This document shows positions 35,292-43,652 of a stretch of DNA of 64,000 bases, piece after piece (positions within the stretch are counted from its first letter, which is position 1; each line of letters starts with the position of its first letter). The notes under the pieces were generated by a model that saw nothing but the letters and a program-made list of their open reading frames with translations, was not told where the DNA came from and searched no databases. Location: NCBI GenBank assembly GCA_022509165.1, contig JAFLTT010000002.1, positions 62,001-126,000 of the forward strand, in the 5' to 3' direction. Made by a program: the position numbers and the translations under genes. Source of the stretch: Muribaculaceae bacterium. Lineage in GTDB: Bacteria; Bacteroidota; Bacteroidia; Bacteroidales; Muribaculaceae.

Positions 35292-37088
35292 TTATTTGGA
35301 TATCGGTGTAGTCTTTTCAGCGAGCCATGCTTTTTCCTCAGGGTTCAGAAAGTCGGACAGACGTTCGTAAACCTGCTTATGGTAATTGTTTATCCATTCG
35401 ATCTCAGGTTCAGTAAGAAGTTCAGTGTCTATGAGTCTCTGGTCGTAGGGGAACATGGTAAGGGTTTTGAACTGGAAGAATTGACCAAAGTCGGTAGTTT
35501 TCCATTTCTCCACAGCTATAAGATTCTCTGTCCGGATTCCGTATTTGTCTTCCAGGTATAGCCCCGGTTCGTTGCTGGTAACCATTCCCGGCTCTAAATT
35601 GGTAGGATTTTCGTTAAGTCTTATATTCTGCGGCCCCTCATGGCAGTTGATAAAGAAGCCTACGCCGTGGCCGGTGCCATGATAATAGGCTTTACCATCG
35701 GCCCATAGGAACTGACGTGCCAAGACATCGAGTTGTGAACCCCTGGTTCCTTCCGGGAATTTGGCACATGCAAGAGCAATATGCCCTTTGAGCACTAAGG
35801 TGAAGTCACGTTTTTGTTCCTCGGATGGATTTCCTATTGCTACCGTGCGGGTGATATCGGTGGTGCCGAAAGTATATTGCCCTCCGCTGTCCACAAGAAG
35901 GAGACCGTCGCCTTCGATGGTGACGTCAGTTTCAGCACACGCCTCATAGTGCACGATTGCACCATGGGCGTTCCAGCCGATAATGGGATGGAAACTTTCA
36001 TCTACACATGAGGGATCTGCAAGTCGAAGATCTCGGAGTAGATTCCCTAAGCCCACTTCTGTGAGTTTGCCGTTCGGAGCGTTTTCCTCTACATATTTAA
36101 AGAATTTTACCAATGCCACACCATCTTTATTCATGGCGATGTCGATATTCTCGAGCATGGTAGGATTCTTTATGCTCTTGAGACGAGCCACTCCTGCACC
36201 TCCAAATACTGTAGTGCATCCTACCTTATCGTATACTCCGCGAGCTGTCTTGGTGGGATCCATCAGAAGTCTTCCCACTTTCGGTAGGGTAGCCACAAAT
36301 TCAAGTACATCATCATATGGTTTCACCTCTATGTGATATTTGTCTAAATGTTTCTTCACTTCTTCGGTCATCTTCTCCTTGTCGATGAAAAGAATCCTTC
36401 TTGCATCATCTATATAAAGATAAGATACGAATATCGGGGAATAAAGAATATCATTTGAACTTCTCACATTGGTGGCCCAGGCAATGTCATCGAGCGAGGA
36501 GATAAGAACTGAATTGGCAAGTTCAGCTTTCACTTCCGTCATTATGGCATCCATCTTGCCATCAACGTCCTGGCCCACTATGGTCTCATCATGTACAAAA
36601 AGAGGATTCAATGGGCGTCCCGGCCTTTCAGGATAAATATAATCGAATTGAGGGAAATTGGAATTGAATTTTATTCCGTTGTCGTTACACTCCTGTTCAA
36701 TTCTCTGGGCATAAGCTACAGAAAAAGTCATACCATCTATACCCACTGTCTGTCCGGCATCCAGATGCTCCACAAGCCAATCGATAAGGTCGGTTGCCTC
36801 CGGGCCGTCTTCTTTCATCATGCTGAAGCCTGTGCCCTTGAGTTGTTGCTCAGCCTGGATGAAATAGCGTGAGTCGGTCCAACAAAGAGCATCCTTCTGA
36901 GTCACCACTGCCGTTCCGTTAGTGCCGTTGTCGCTGGCAAAACCGGTGAGCCATTCTCGTCCTCTCCAATGCATCGGTGGCAATTCACTTTGGTGAGGGT
37001 CGGTACCCGATATCACTACGGCATCTATGCCGTGGTCTTTCATCGCCTTGCGCAGACGTGCCAGATATTCTTTATTTACTTTTTCCAT
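35292..37088 (-). CDS. Aminopeptidase P family (Xaa-Pro aminopeptidase)
   Basis: The 598-residue protein removes N-terminal residues next to proline. It has the creatinase N-terminal domains followed by a pita-bread metallopeptidase domain with two metal ions. The metal ligands are seen in LLVDSGGQYTFGTTDITRTV (Asp pair), YHGTGHGVGFFINCHEGP (His) and SNEPGLYLE/RTENLI (Glu residues). The large size (about 600) is typical of the eukaryote-like bacterial group. It is the first gene of a four-gene operon. It has no signal peptide, so it is cytoplasmic. Confidence 0.92.
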   Translation of the reverse strand: MEKVNKEYLARLRKAMKDHGIDAVVISGTDPHQSELPPMHWRGREWLTGFASDNGTNGTAVVTQKDALCWTDSRYFIQAEQQLKGTGFSMMKEDGPEATDLIDWLVEHLDAGQTVGIDGMTFSVAYAQRIEQECNDNGIKFNSNFPQFDYIYPERPGRPLNPLFVHDETIVGQDVDGKMDAIMTEVKAELANSVLISSLDDIAWATNVRSSNDILYSPIFVSYLYIDDARRILFIDKEKMTEEVKKHLDKYHIEVKPYDDVLEFVATLPKVGRLLMDPTKTARGVYDKVGCTTVFGGAGVARLKSIKNPTMLENIDIAMNKDGVALVKFFKYVEENAPNGKLTEVGLGNLLRDLRLADPSCVDESFHPIIGWNAHGAIVHYEACAETDVTIEGDGLLLVDSGGQYTFGTTDITRTVAIGNPSEEQKRDFTLVLKGHIALACAKFPEGTRGSQLDVLARQFLWADGKAYYHGTGHGVGFFINCHEGPQNIRLNENPTNLEPGMVTSNEPGLYLEDKYGIRTENLIAVEKWKTTDFGQFFQFKTLTMFPYDQRLIDTELLTEPEIEWINNYHKQVYERLSDFLNPEEKAWLAEKTTPISK

Positions 37089-37311
37089 GTGATGTCTTAT
37101 TTTGTGTAAAATTAATAATTATTAGGTAAGGAAATAGCAATATTACAATTTTTAATAAAAAATTTAGGCTGAAGTGTTAATGAAAACGAAAACTATGGAT
37201 TGTCATTAAACGTTGTACTTTCTGTAAGGTCTTATTTGTGTAATCGCAATGAAGTGATTACAAAGTTCTGCAGAAACTAACATTTTGATAATAACTAACA
37301 CTGAACATAAG

Positions 37312-37890
37312 ATGAAGAAAATTTTTGTAAGCATGATGTTGGCAACCGCTCTTCTCATAGGAGGAAGTGTATATGCTCAGACCACCGATGGTAATACCGG
37401 TGCTACTCAGAAGAAGGAACAATGTGATAACTGCAAGGGCGATAAATCCGGAAAAGCCAAAAAGGATGGAAAGGGAAAGAAAGACATGCGCCCACAGTTT
37501 AACCCGTTCGACGGCATTCAGCTCACTCCCGATCAGCAACAACGCCTTCAAGTGCTTCAACAGGGTCTCGGTCCGGTAGTGCTTGATAAAGCTCAGCAGG
37601 AAAAAATTCCTATGAACAAGGATTTGACTCCTGAACAGAAGAAACAGCTCAAAGAGGAGAAAAAGGCCCAGAAGCAGGAGGCTAAGAAGAATTATCTTAA
37701 GGGCGTGAAAGAAACCCTTACTCCTGACCAGTATGTAATTTTCCTTGAAAACTGCTATCTCTATTCAGCTCCCGCACAAGGTCCCGGACGCGATGGATCT
37801 ATCAAACCGGGCAAAGGTATGCATCAAGGCGACAAAGCTCACAAGGGTAAAAAAGATGGAAAGAGTAAATCTTCCAAGAACAAACAATAA
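37312..37890 (+). CDS. Exported Lys-rich protein with Spy/CpxP-like LTPxQ motifs
   Basis: The 192-residue protein has a signal peptide (MKKIFVSMMLATALLIGGSVYA, about 1-22). Repeated Lys/Gly/Asp segments surround motifs LTPDQQQRLQVL, LTPEQKKQL and LTPDQYVIF, which resemble the LTxxQ motif of the periplasmic chaperones Spy and CpxP. CDNC near residue 37 is a possible metal or redox pair. The C-terminus is another Lys/Gly-rich tail. An upstream TTG is possible, but ATG 37312 places the signal peptide exactly at the N-terminus. Role: predicted envelope chaperone or stress protein, low certainty. Confidence 0.7.
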   Translation: MKKIFVSMMLATALLIGGSVYAQTTDGNTGATQKKEQCDNCKGDKSGKAKKDGKGKKDMRPQFNPFDGIQLTPDQQQRLQVLQQGLGPVVLDKAQQEKIPMNKDLTPEQKKQLKEEKKAQKQEAKKNYLKGVKETLTPDQYVIFLENCYLYSAPAQGPGRDGSIKPGKGMHQGDKAHKGKKDGKSKSSKNKQ

Positions 37891-37992
37891 GTATTAAACA
37901 ATAAACAATAAGTGAGTTACTTAAGTATTGAACAATAAACAATAAGTAATAAACAGTAAGTGGGTTACTTAGGACAATTTGTGAGATACTTA
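37889..37992 (+). repeat. Imperfect A/T-rich intergenic repeat
   Basis: Two related units follow the stop codon of the Lys-rich protein gene: 37889-37922 (34 nt) and 37923-37970 (48 nt, with an insertion). Both begin AAGTATT and end GAGTTACTT or GGGTTACTT. A third partial copy of the GTGRGWTACTTA motif lies at 37981-37992. The 302-nt gap between 37890 and 38193 otherwise holds a terminator (38032-38066) and a -7 box (38181-38188). Confidence 0.75.
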
Positions 37993-38031
37993 ACAAGGAA
38001 ATAATTAAACGGTAGTGGGATGCCGGAAAAC

Positions 38032-38066
38032 AATAGGGTAGTCATTCATAAGATGACTACCTTATT
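38032..38066 (+). terminator. Terminator downstream of the Spy-like gene and repeat
   Basis: A 14-bp stem (AATAGGGTAGTCAT with ATGACTACCTTATT, one G-U pair) surrounds a 7-nt loop and is followed by TTTTTTAC. This is a strong intrinsic terminator. Confidence 0.85.
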
Positions 38067-38180
38067 TTTTACATTAAACTTATTATTTACATTAAACTGA
38101 CCGGTTTTATCTTATATCCGATAAAATATCTGATAAACTTTTACTTTTTATTAGATAAAGTCGGGCTCGTGTTTTTTTCG

Positions 38181-38188
38181 TAAATTTG
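38181..38188 (+). promoter_or_regulatory. -7 box directly before the GHL10 glycosidase gene
   Basis: TAAATTTG matches TAnnTTTG, and the ATG at 38193 follows after four bases. A -33 TTG is not seen at the normal spacing. Confidence 0.45.
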
Positions 38189-38192
38189 CATT

Positions 38193-39698
38193 ATGATGAA
38201 TATGTTTAGAATAGCGGTCCTCTTACTATCAGTGATTTATTTTCTGCCAATATATGGGCAGAATCCAAAAAGAGAATTCAGGGGTGCCTGGCTTCATGTG
38301 ATCGGTCAAAGCCAATGGATGAATAAGAATGTGGCACAACAAAAAAAATATATAGAAGAACAGTTCGACCTTCTCCAACAGGCAGGTTGTAATGCTATAA
38401 TCTTCCAGGTAAGGCCCACAGCCGATGCACTATTTATTTCCGAACTGGAGCCTTGGAGCGCATGGCTTACCGGTAAGAGGGGGAAGGCTCCCTCACCACT
38501 ATGGGATCCTATGCAATATGCAATTGAGGAGGCTCATAAACGTGGAATGGAATTTCACGCTTGGTTGAATCCATATAGGGTCACCTCAAATGCAAAAGAG
38601 ACTCTTCCCTCCTCTCATCTTTTCAATAAGGAGCCACATAGATTTATAAAATTCAACGGACAGACTTTCTTTGACCCGGCTTACCCTGAAAACCGCGACC
38701 ATATTTGTGCGGTGGTAAAGGATATTGTGACCCGATATGACGTAGACGGTATTCATATAGACGATTATTTCTATCCTTATCCGGCCAATGGTAAAAAATT
38801 TGAGAATGATGATGCCAGTTATAAGAAATTTGGAAACGGGATGGAACGTAACGCCTGGCGTCGACAGAATGTGGATTTATTGATCGAACAACTCTATTCT
38901 ACAATCAAGAATGAAAAAGAGTGGGTGAGATTTGGTGTAAGTCCCTTCGGTATCTGGCGTAATAAAAAAAGTGATCCTAAGGGTAGTGAAAGTTCCGGAC
39001 TTCAGAATTACGATGACTTATATGCTGATGTGCTACTTTGGGCAAAAAAAGGCTGGATAGACTACCTGGCACCACAATTATATTGGACCCTTGACATGAA
39101 AGCTGCCCCGAGCCGGCATCTTGCTCAATGGTGGAACGATAACGCCAATGGAGTGGATGTATATATAGGACAGGATGTGCAACGCACCATGACAAATGCT
39201 GACCCCGGCAATAATGACTCCAATGAACTCGACACTAAAGTGAGACTTTCTCGAAGTTTGCCGAATGTAAAGGGAAATGTATGGTGGCATGGCTATTGGG
39301 TAACTGAAAATCTTAAAGGTGTTGCAGATTCCCTTGCTCTCAAATATCAGAGTACTATTGCTCTGCCCCCTTCTTATGGAAAAGATATAAAAAGGCCGGT
39401 TTCTGTAAAAAATCTCCGTTTAGTGAAGGAGAAAGGCAAAATTTTCCTTACTTGGGACAAATTTTCTTCTAAAAATAATCCCGCAGCTTCCGACCCTATA
39501 AGATATGTAGTGTATCAATTTTTCCCTGAAGAAAGTATAGATATTGAAGATTCAGAGGCCATCATAGCACTCACACCATATAATACGGTGCTTGTTGAAG
39601 ACTCTTCTGAAGGTCCCTCGGCCGAAGGTTCTACATTTATTGTGACTGCTCTCGACCGACTCAACCGGGAGTCACAACCTGTTTCTGTCAGTTGGTAA
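38193..39698 (+). CDS. Family 10-like glycosylhydrolase (GHL10/DUF187)
   Basis: The 501-residue protein has a signal peptide (about 1-22, ending YG before QNPKR). The glycosyl-hydrolase-like TIM barrel begins at REFRGAWLHVIGQ and includes EPWSAWLTGK, NPYRVT, DGIHIDDYFYPYP and VSPFGIWRNK. A C-terminal fibronectin type III-like domain starts near residue 415. Homologues such as YngK are often predicted to act on peptidoglycan or glycans; activity is not known. TIGR02757 follows 40 nt later in the same direction. The first codons are MMNM, so the exact start is uncertain. Confidence 0.85.
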   Translation: MMNMFRIAVLLLSVIYFLPIYGQNPKREFRGAWLHVIGQSQWMNKNVAQQKKYIEEQFDLLQQAGCNAIIFQVRPTADALFISELEPWSAWLTGKRGKAPSPLWDPMQYAIEEAHKRGMEFHAWLNPYRVTSNAKETLPSSHLFNKEPHRFIKFNGQTFFDPAYPENRDHICAVVKDIVTRYDVDGIHIDDYFYPYPANGKKFENDDASYKKFGNGMERNAWRRQNVDLLIEQLYSTIKNEKEWVRFGVSPFGIWRNKKSDPKGSESSGLQNYDDLYADVLLWAKKGWIDYLAPQLYWTLDMKAAPSRHLAQWWNDNANGVDVYIGQDVQRTMTNADPGNNDSNELDTKVRLSRSLPNVKGNVWWHGYWVTENLKGVADSLALKYQSTIALPPSYGKDIKRPVSVKNLRLVKEKGKIFLTWDKFSSKNNPAASDPIRYVVYQFFPEESIDIEDSEAIIALTPYNTVLVEDSSEGPSAEGSTFIVTALDRLNRESQPVSVSW

Positions 39699-39738
39699 CG
39701 ATCCTCCGGTCATTATCTCGAATTATAGGATAAAGTAA

Positions 39739-40509
39739 ATGAATCATAAAAAAATAAGCAGGGAGATTGTCGAGCTACTTGACAGCGAAGCTGAAAGAAT
39801 CAACTGTCCGGCGTTCATTGATAAGGATCCGGTGCAATTCCCACGTCGTTTTGAGTCGCTGCAGGATATAGAAATTGTTTCCTTCCTGGCAGCCATGTTG
39901 GCATGGGGCAACCGTAAAATGATTTGCAGAGATATAGAGAAACTTCTGAGTCTTTTGGAGTATAACCCCTATAAGTATATGTTGGACAGGGGATACGAGG
40001 ATTTAGATCCAAAACTGAATATCCACCGCACCTTTTTTGCTTCACATCTTAAACATTTCCTCCGGGGCCTGCGTGCCATTTATGAAAAATATGGAAGTCT
40101 GGATGCATTTGCACTGACTCATAAAGTAGGAGAGAGTGATGCTCCGGCTTGGAAACTTGTGGAGGAAATAAACCGCATTCTGGAAAGAGAAAATGGTGAG
40201 GCTTCAAGCCGTTGTTTGCCGTTGAATCTTAAAAATTCGGCCTTGAAACGCGTGAATATGGCTCTTCGTTGGTTAGTGCGCGACGACGGGATAGTGGATA
40301 TGGGGGTATGGAAATCAATACCTAAGCATAAACTTTATATACCCCTTGATGTGCATGTGGGCAATGTGTCGAGAGAATTGGGATTGCTTGAAAGAAAAGC
40401 CAACGACCGCCGAAGCGTGGAAGAACTCACCGCTTGCCTCCGCACCTTACGACCCGACGATCCGGCCATATATGATTTCGCCTTATTCGGCATTGGCATT
40501 GGTGAATAG
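39739..40509 (+). CDS. TIGR02757/DUF2400 family protein
   Basis: The 256-residue cytoplasmic protein matches the TIGR02757 family, a group of unknown function found mainly in Bacteroidetes. Landmarks are the acidic N-terminal segment, MLAWGNRKMICRDIEKLL near residue 53, FLRGLRAIYEKYG, and a C-terminal part with RWLVRDD and PLDVHVGNVSRELGLL. The fold is thought to resemble HhH-GPD base-excision glycosylases; I cannot verify that here. It is probably cotranscribed with the upstream glycosidase. Confidence 0.82.
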   Translation: MNHKKISREIVELLDSEAERINCPAFIDKDPVQFPRRFESLQDIEIVSFLAAMLAWGNRKMICRDIEKLLSLLEYNPYKYMLDRGYEDLDPKLNIHRTFFASHLKHFLRGLRAIYEKYGSLDAFALTHKVGESDAPAWKLVEEINRILERENGEASSRCLPLNLKNSALKRVNMALRWLVRDDGIVDMGVWKSIPKHKLYIPLDVHVGNVSRELGLLERKANDRRSVEELTACLRTLRPDDPAIYDFALFGIGIGE

Positions 40510-40532
40510 GTTGGGAGAATTTATAAAAGAAA

Positions 40533-40561
40533 AAATCCTTGATTTTGCGGATCAAGGATTT
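40533..40561. terminator. Bidirectional terminator between TIGR02757 gene and small lipoprotein gene
   Basis: AAATCCTTGAT (40533-40543) pairs perfectly with ATCAAGGATTT (40551-40561) around a 7-nt loop. The right arm overlaps the last codons of the leftward lipoprotein gene. Runs of A and T lie on both sides. Confidence 0.8.
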
Positions 40562-40866
40562 AATTTCTTTGCGAGATCAGGATTCACAGCCCGAATCGTG
40601 GAAATGAATGTGGAATCAAAGGCCTCGGCACATTTCTGTTTTCCACCAATAATATATTGACTTTGCTTCACTTTGGTATCAAGCAATGCTTTCTGAAGTT
40701 GTGCAGTGTCATTCCATACAGGCCCTAATATTCTTCCGGCAGCTCTGCGCCCCTCCATCTGTGCTGCGGTGATTTCAGCCGTGATATTTTCTGTCCTTTC
40801 GGTTTCCTTGCACGATACAAAGACTATAAGGGAAATCACCGCCAACACACCGAAATGAATCTTCAT
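40552..40866 (-). CDS. Small lipoprotein of unknown function
   Basis: The 104-residue product has a lipoprotein signal ending at Cys19 (VFVSCKETE). The mature part is about 85 residues, largely helical, with AAQMEGRRAAGRIL and a conserved-looking GGKQKCAEAFD containing the only other cysteine. I do not recognise the family. It is the last gene of the glyS-lemA-FKBP operon, 24 nt after the FKBP gene. The start at 40866 puts the signal peptide at the N-terminus; 40878 is also open. Confidence 0.65.
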   Translation of the reverse strand: MKIHFGVLAVISLIVFVSCKETERTENITAEITAAQMEGRRAAGRILGPVWNDTAQLQKALLDTKVKQSQYIIGGKQKCAEAFDSTFISTIRAVNPDLAKKLNP

Positions 40867-40890
40867 AAACAATTTCAAATATTGTGAAGA

Positions 40891-41409
40891 TTACATCAGT
40901 TTTTGAATGCTTTTCAGTCTGATGCCAAAAACCAGAGTGGTGAAGGGAGGTACATTCCCGCTTCCGAAGGCACCATAACCTGCTGTGTAAGGTATCACAG
41001 TTGTGACTGTATCACCTACATTCATATTTGTGACAGCAGCCATAAAGCCGGTTATCATCTTATTAGGCACACAGTTGAAATCAGCCATCGAGTCGATTTT
41101 CTCTCCCTGTACATTAGTTAATTTATAATTAACAATGCAGGTAGAGGTAGAAAGGGGATAAAGAAGGTTGGTGTTTTCAGATCGATCGTTGTGCCATCTC
41201 ATCAGGATGGAAAACGACTTATCCCAATCCGGAATGATTTCGGAATAAACCAATTTGCCATCTTCAATGAGTGCCAATGAATCATTGAAGGCTTGTGCAT
41301 TAAGATTTCTCCATTCGGTATAATCGGTTTCTTCCGAGTCTTTAAAACAAGATGAAAGAATCAGAAAAACGCCTATTATTAAAAAAGGGAATATCCTTGT
41401 GAATTTCAT
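40891..41409 (-). CDS. FKBP-type peptidyl-prolyl isomerase lipoprotein
   Basis: The 172-residue protein has a lipoprotein signal ending at Cys21 (LILSSCFKD). The C-terminal half is an FKBP domain: VTNMNVGDTVTTVIPYTAGYGAFG (central loop and flap) and IPPFTTLVF-like VPPFTTLVFGIRLKSI. The N-terminal linker is acidic. It probably assists folding of envelope proteins in the periplasm. It lies 10 nt after lemA. Confidence 0.85.
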   Translation of the reverse strand: MKFTRIFPFLIIGVFLILSSCFKDSEETDYTEWRNLNAQAFNDSLALIEDGKLVYSEIIPDWDKSFSILMRWHNDRSENTNLLYPLSTSTCIVNYKLTNVQGEKIDSMADFNCVPNKMITGFMAAVTNMNVGDTVTTVIPYTAGYGAFGSGNVPPFTTLVFGIRLKSIQKLM

Positions 41410-41419
41410 TCTTCAGATA

Positions 41420-41998
41420 TTAAAAAGAAACTTCCGGAGCTCTCTGTGCTCCCTCTTCAGCCTTAAACTGCGGTTTGGCATCAAATCCGAACCAACCTGC
41501 ATAAACTACAGTAGGAAACTTTTTGATGGCCGTATTATAATCCCTTACCGATTCTGTGTAACGGTTGCGGGCTGTTGTAATTCTGTTTTCTGTCCCTTCA
41601 AGTTGAGTCTGGAGGTTCATGAAATTTTCATTTGCCTTTAGGTCCGGATATGCTTCAGTTACAGCCAACAGAGATTTCAATGCCTGAGACAATTCGTTCT
41701 GTGCAGCCTGAAATTTGGCAAGGTTTTCTTCCGTGAGATTATCAGCATCGATGGTGATTGAAGTTGCCTTGGCACGAGCCAAGGTCACTTTTTCAAAAGT
41801 CTCACTTTCATGTGTGGAATATCCCTTAACAGTATTTACCAGATTAGGGATAAGGTCGGCGCGGCGCTGGTATTGATTTTCTACCTGAGCCCAGGCCTGA
41901 TCCACATTTTGCTGTTTCTCTACAAGAGAATTGTAATTGCAGGATGTAAGCGGCAACACAGCCACCAACACCAGCAGATATTTCAATATCTTTTTCAT
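41420..41998 (-). CDS. LemA family lipoprotein
   Basis: The 192-residue protein has a lipoprotein-type N-terminus ending at Cys20 (LPLTSCNYN). The LemA helical domain is clear: VDQAWAQVENQYQRRADLIP, LARAKA and ENRITTARNRYTESVRDYN. The usual partner with a TPM domain is not adjacent. The start overlaps the glyS stop in an ATGA arrangement, so translation is coupled to GlyRS. The function of LemA is not established. Confidence 0.9.
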   Translation of the reverse strand: MKKILKYLLVLVAVLPLTSCNYNSLVEKQQNVDQAWAQVENQYQRRADLIPNLVNTVKGYSTHESETFEKVTLARAKATSITIDADNLTEENLAKFQAAQNELSQALKSLLAVTEAYPDLKANENFMNLQTQLEGTENRITTARNRYTESVRDYNTAIKKFPTVVYAGWFGFDAKPQFKAEEGAQRAPEVSF

Positions 41999-43539
41999 AA
42001 AAGTTTGCGAAGTAAAGAGTTTATGCTCACTTTTTCTGCCAGGATCTTTTCAAGATCGTCTACATTCACACGTTCCTGTTCCATTGTATCGCGGTGACGA
42101 AGAGTCACTGTGTTGTCTTCTAAGGTCTGATGGTCTACTGTGATACAGTATGGTGTACCGATGGCATCCTGACGACGGTAACGCTTACCGATAGAATCTT
42201 TCTCATCAATCTGGCAAGTGAAATCGAAACGAAGTTTCTGTTGGATTTCTTTAGCCTTTTCAGGCAGCCCGTCTTTCTTCACAAGCGGTAGCACAGCACA
42301 CTTCACCGGAGCCAAGGGTGCGGGGAAATGAAGCACCACTCTCTTGTCTCCTCCTTCAAGCTGTTGCTCTTCATAACAGCTACAGAATACTGAAAGGAAC
42401 ATTCGGTCTACACCGATTGAGGTCTCGATCACGTAAGGTGTGTAACTTTCATTCAGTTCAGGATCAAAATATTGTATTTTCTTGCCTGAATATTTTTCAT
42501 GCTGGCCAAGGTCGAAATTGGTACGTGAGTGGATACCTTCCACTTCCTTGAATCCGAATGGCATCTGAAATTCTATGTCGGTGGCTGCATTGGCATAATG
42601 GGCAAGTTTGTCGTGATCGTGGAAACGATATTTCTCATCACCCAGCCCAAGGGTCTTATGCCATTTCATGCGGGTCTGTTTCCAGGCATCAAACCATTTG
42701 AGTTCTTCACCGGGACGAACGAAGAACTGCATTTCCATCTGTTCGAATTCGCGCATGCGGAAAATAAACTGGCGTGCCACGATCTCGTTGCGGAATGCTT
42801 TACCGATCTGAGCAATACCAAATGGTATGCGCATTCTGCCGGTTTTTTGCACATTGAGGTAATTTACAAAGATACCCTGGGCTGTTTCCGGACGCAGATA
42901 TACTTCCATGGCTCCGTCGGCTGTTGAACCCATTTCTGTCTTGAACATAAGGTTGAATTGCCTTACATCGGTCCAGTTGCGTGTACCTGAAATCGGGTCG
43001 ACTATTTCATAGTCAAGAATAATCTGGCGGAGTTCATTCAGGTCGTTGGCATTCATTGCATCGGAGAAACGCTTGTGAAGCTCATCGCGTTTCTTTGTGA
43101 TTTCTACAACCTTGGGATTAGTCTGACGGAATAGAGTTTCGTCAAAACTCTCTCCAAAACGTTTGGCTGCTTTAGCAACTTCTTTGTTGGCTTTATCGTC
43201 AAACTTTGCCAGTTCCTCTTCAATCAATACATCAGCGCGATATCTCTTCTTAGAATCTCTATTATCTATGAGAGGGTCGTTGAAGGCATCCACATGTCCG
43301 GAGGCTTTCCATATAGTGGGATGCATGAAGATAGCAGAGTCGATACCTACTATATTATCATGAAGCATGGTCATTGCTTCCCACCAATAACGCTTGATGT
43401 TGTTTTTAAGTTCTACACCGTTCTGTCCGTAATCGTATACTGCCGACAGACCATCGTATATCTCACTGCTCTGAAATACAAATCCATATTCCTTGGCATG
43501 TGCCACAATTGTCTTGAAGAGGTCTTCCTGTTTTGCCAT
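41995..43539 (-). CDS. glyS: Glycyl-tRNA synthetase (single-chain, alpha2 type)
   Basis: GlyRS charges tRNA-Gly. The 514-residue class II enzyme is the eukaryote-like single-chain type, not the tetramer of many bacteria. Landmarks are FVNYLNVQKTGRMRIPFGIAQ, GKAFRNEI (motif 2), EFEQMEMQFFVRP and, near the C-terminus, the anticodon-binding domain with LPEKAKEIQQKLRFDFTC. Motif 3 is seen in ETSIGVDRMFL. It leads an operon with lemA, an FKBP gene and a small lipoprotein gene. Confidence 0.95.
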   Translation of the reverse strand: MAKQEDLFKTIVAHAKEYGFVFQSSEIYDGLSAVYDYGQNGVELKNNIKRYWWEAMTMLHDNIVGIDSAIFMHPTIWKASGHVDAFNDPLIDNRDSKKRYRADVLIEEELAKFDDKANKEVAKAAKRFGESFDETLFRQTNPKVVEITKKRDELHKRFSDAMNANDLNELRQIILDYEIVDPISGTRNWTDVRQFNLMFKTEMGSTADGAMEVYLRPETAQGIFVNYLNVQKTGRMRIPFGIAQIGKAFRNEIVARQFIFRMREFEQMEMQFFVRPGEELKWFDAWKQTRMKWHKTLGLGDEKYRFHDHDKLAHYANAATDIEFQMPFGFKEVEGIHSRTNFDLGQHEKYSGKKIQYFDPELNESYTPYVIETSIGVDRMFLSVFCSCYEEQQLEGGDKRVVLHFPAPLAPVKCAVLPLVKKDGLPEKAKEIQQKLRFDFTCQIDEKDSIGKRYRRQDAIGTPYCITVDHQTLEDNTVTLRHRDTMEQERVNVDDLEKILAEKVSINSLLRKLL

Positions 43540-43577
43540 TTTTAAATTTCTTAAGTAGCAAAGTTCTATATTATCAG

Positions 43578-43585
43578 CAAAGTTA
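43578..43585 (-). promoter_or_regulatory. -7 box upstream of glyS
   Basis: The minus strand reads TAACTTTG, matching TAnnTTTG, 39 nt before the glyS start codon. No TTG is seen at the expected -33 distance. Confidence 0.5.
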
Positions 43586-43652
43586 CATAAAAAATCCCAT
43601 TCTCTCTCATAAAGTAGGATAAGTGGCTCTCAAGCTCTTCCTTAACCGGTAA

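Noticed and set aside
37889-37992. Candidate CRISPR-like array in the same repeat.
   Set aside because: Units differ in length, have no equal spacers, and no cas genes are near.
37802-37996. Minus-strand hydrophobic open frame of 64 codons with a repeated motif.
   Set aside because: It is the reverse reading of the A/T repeat at 37889-37992 and of the Lys-rich gene, with no promoter or leader of its own.
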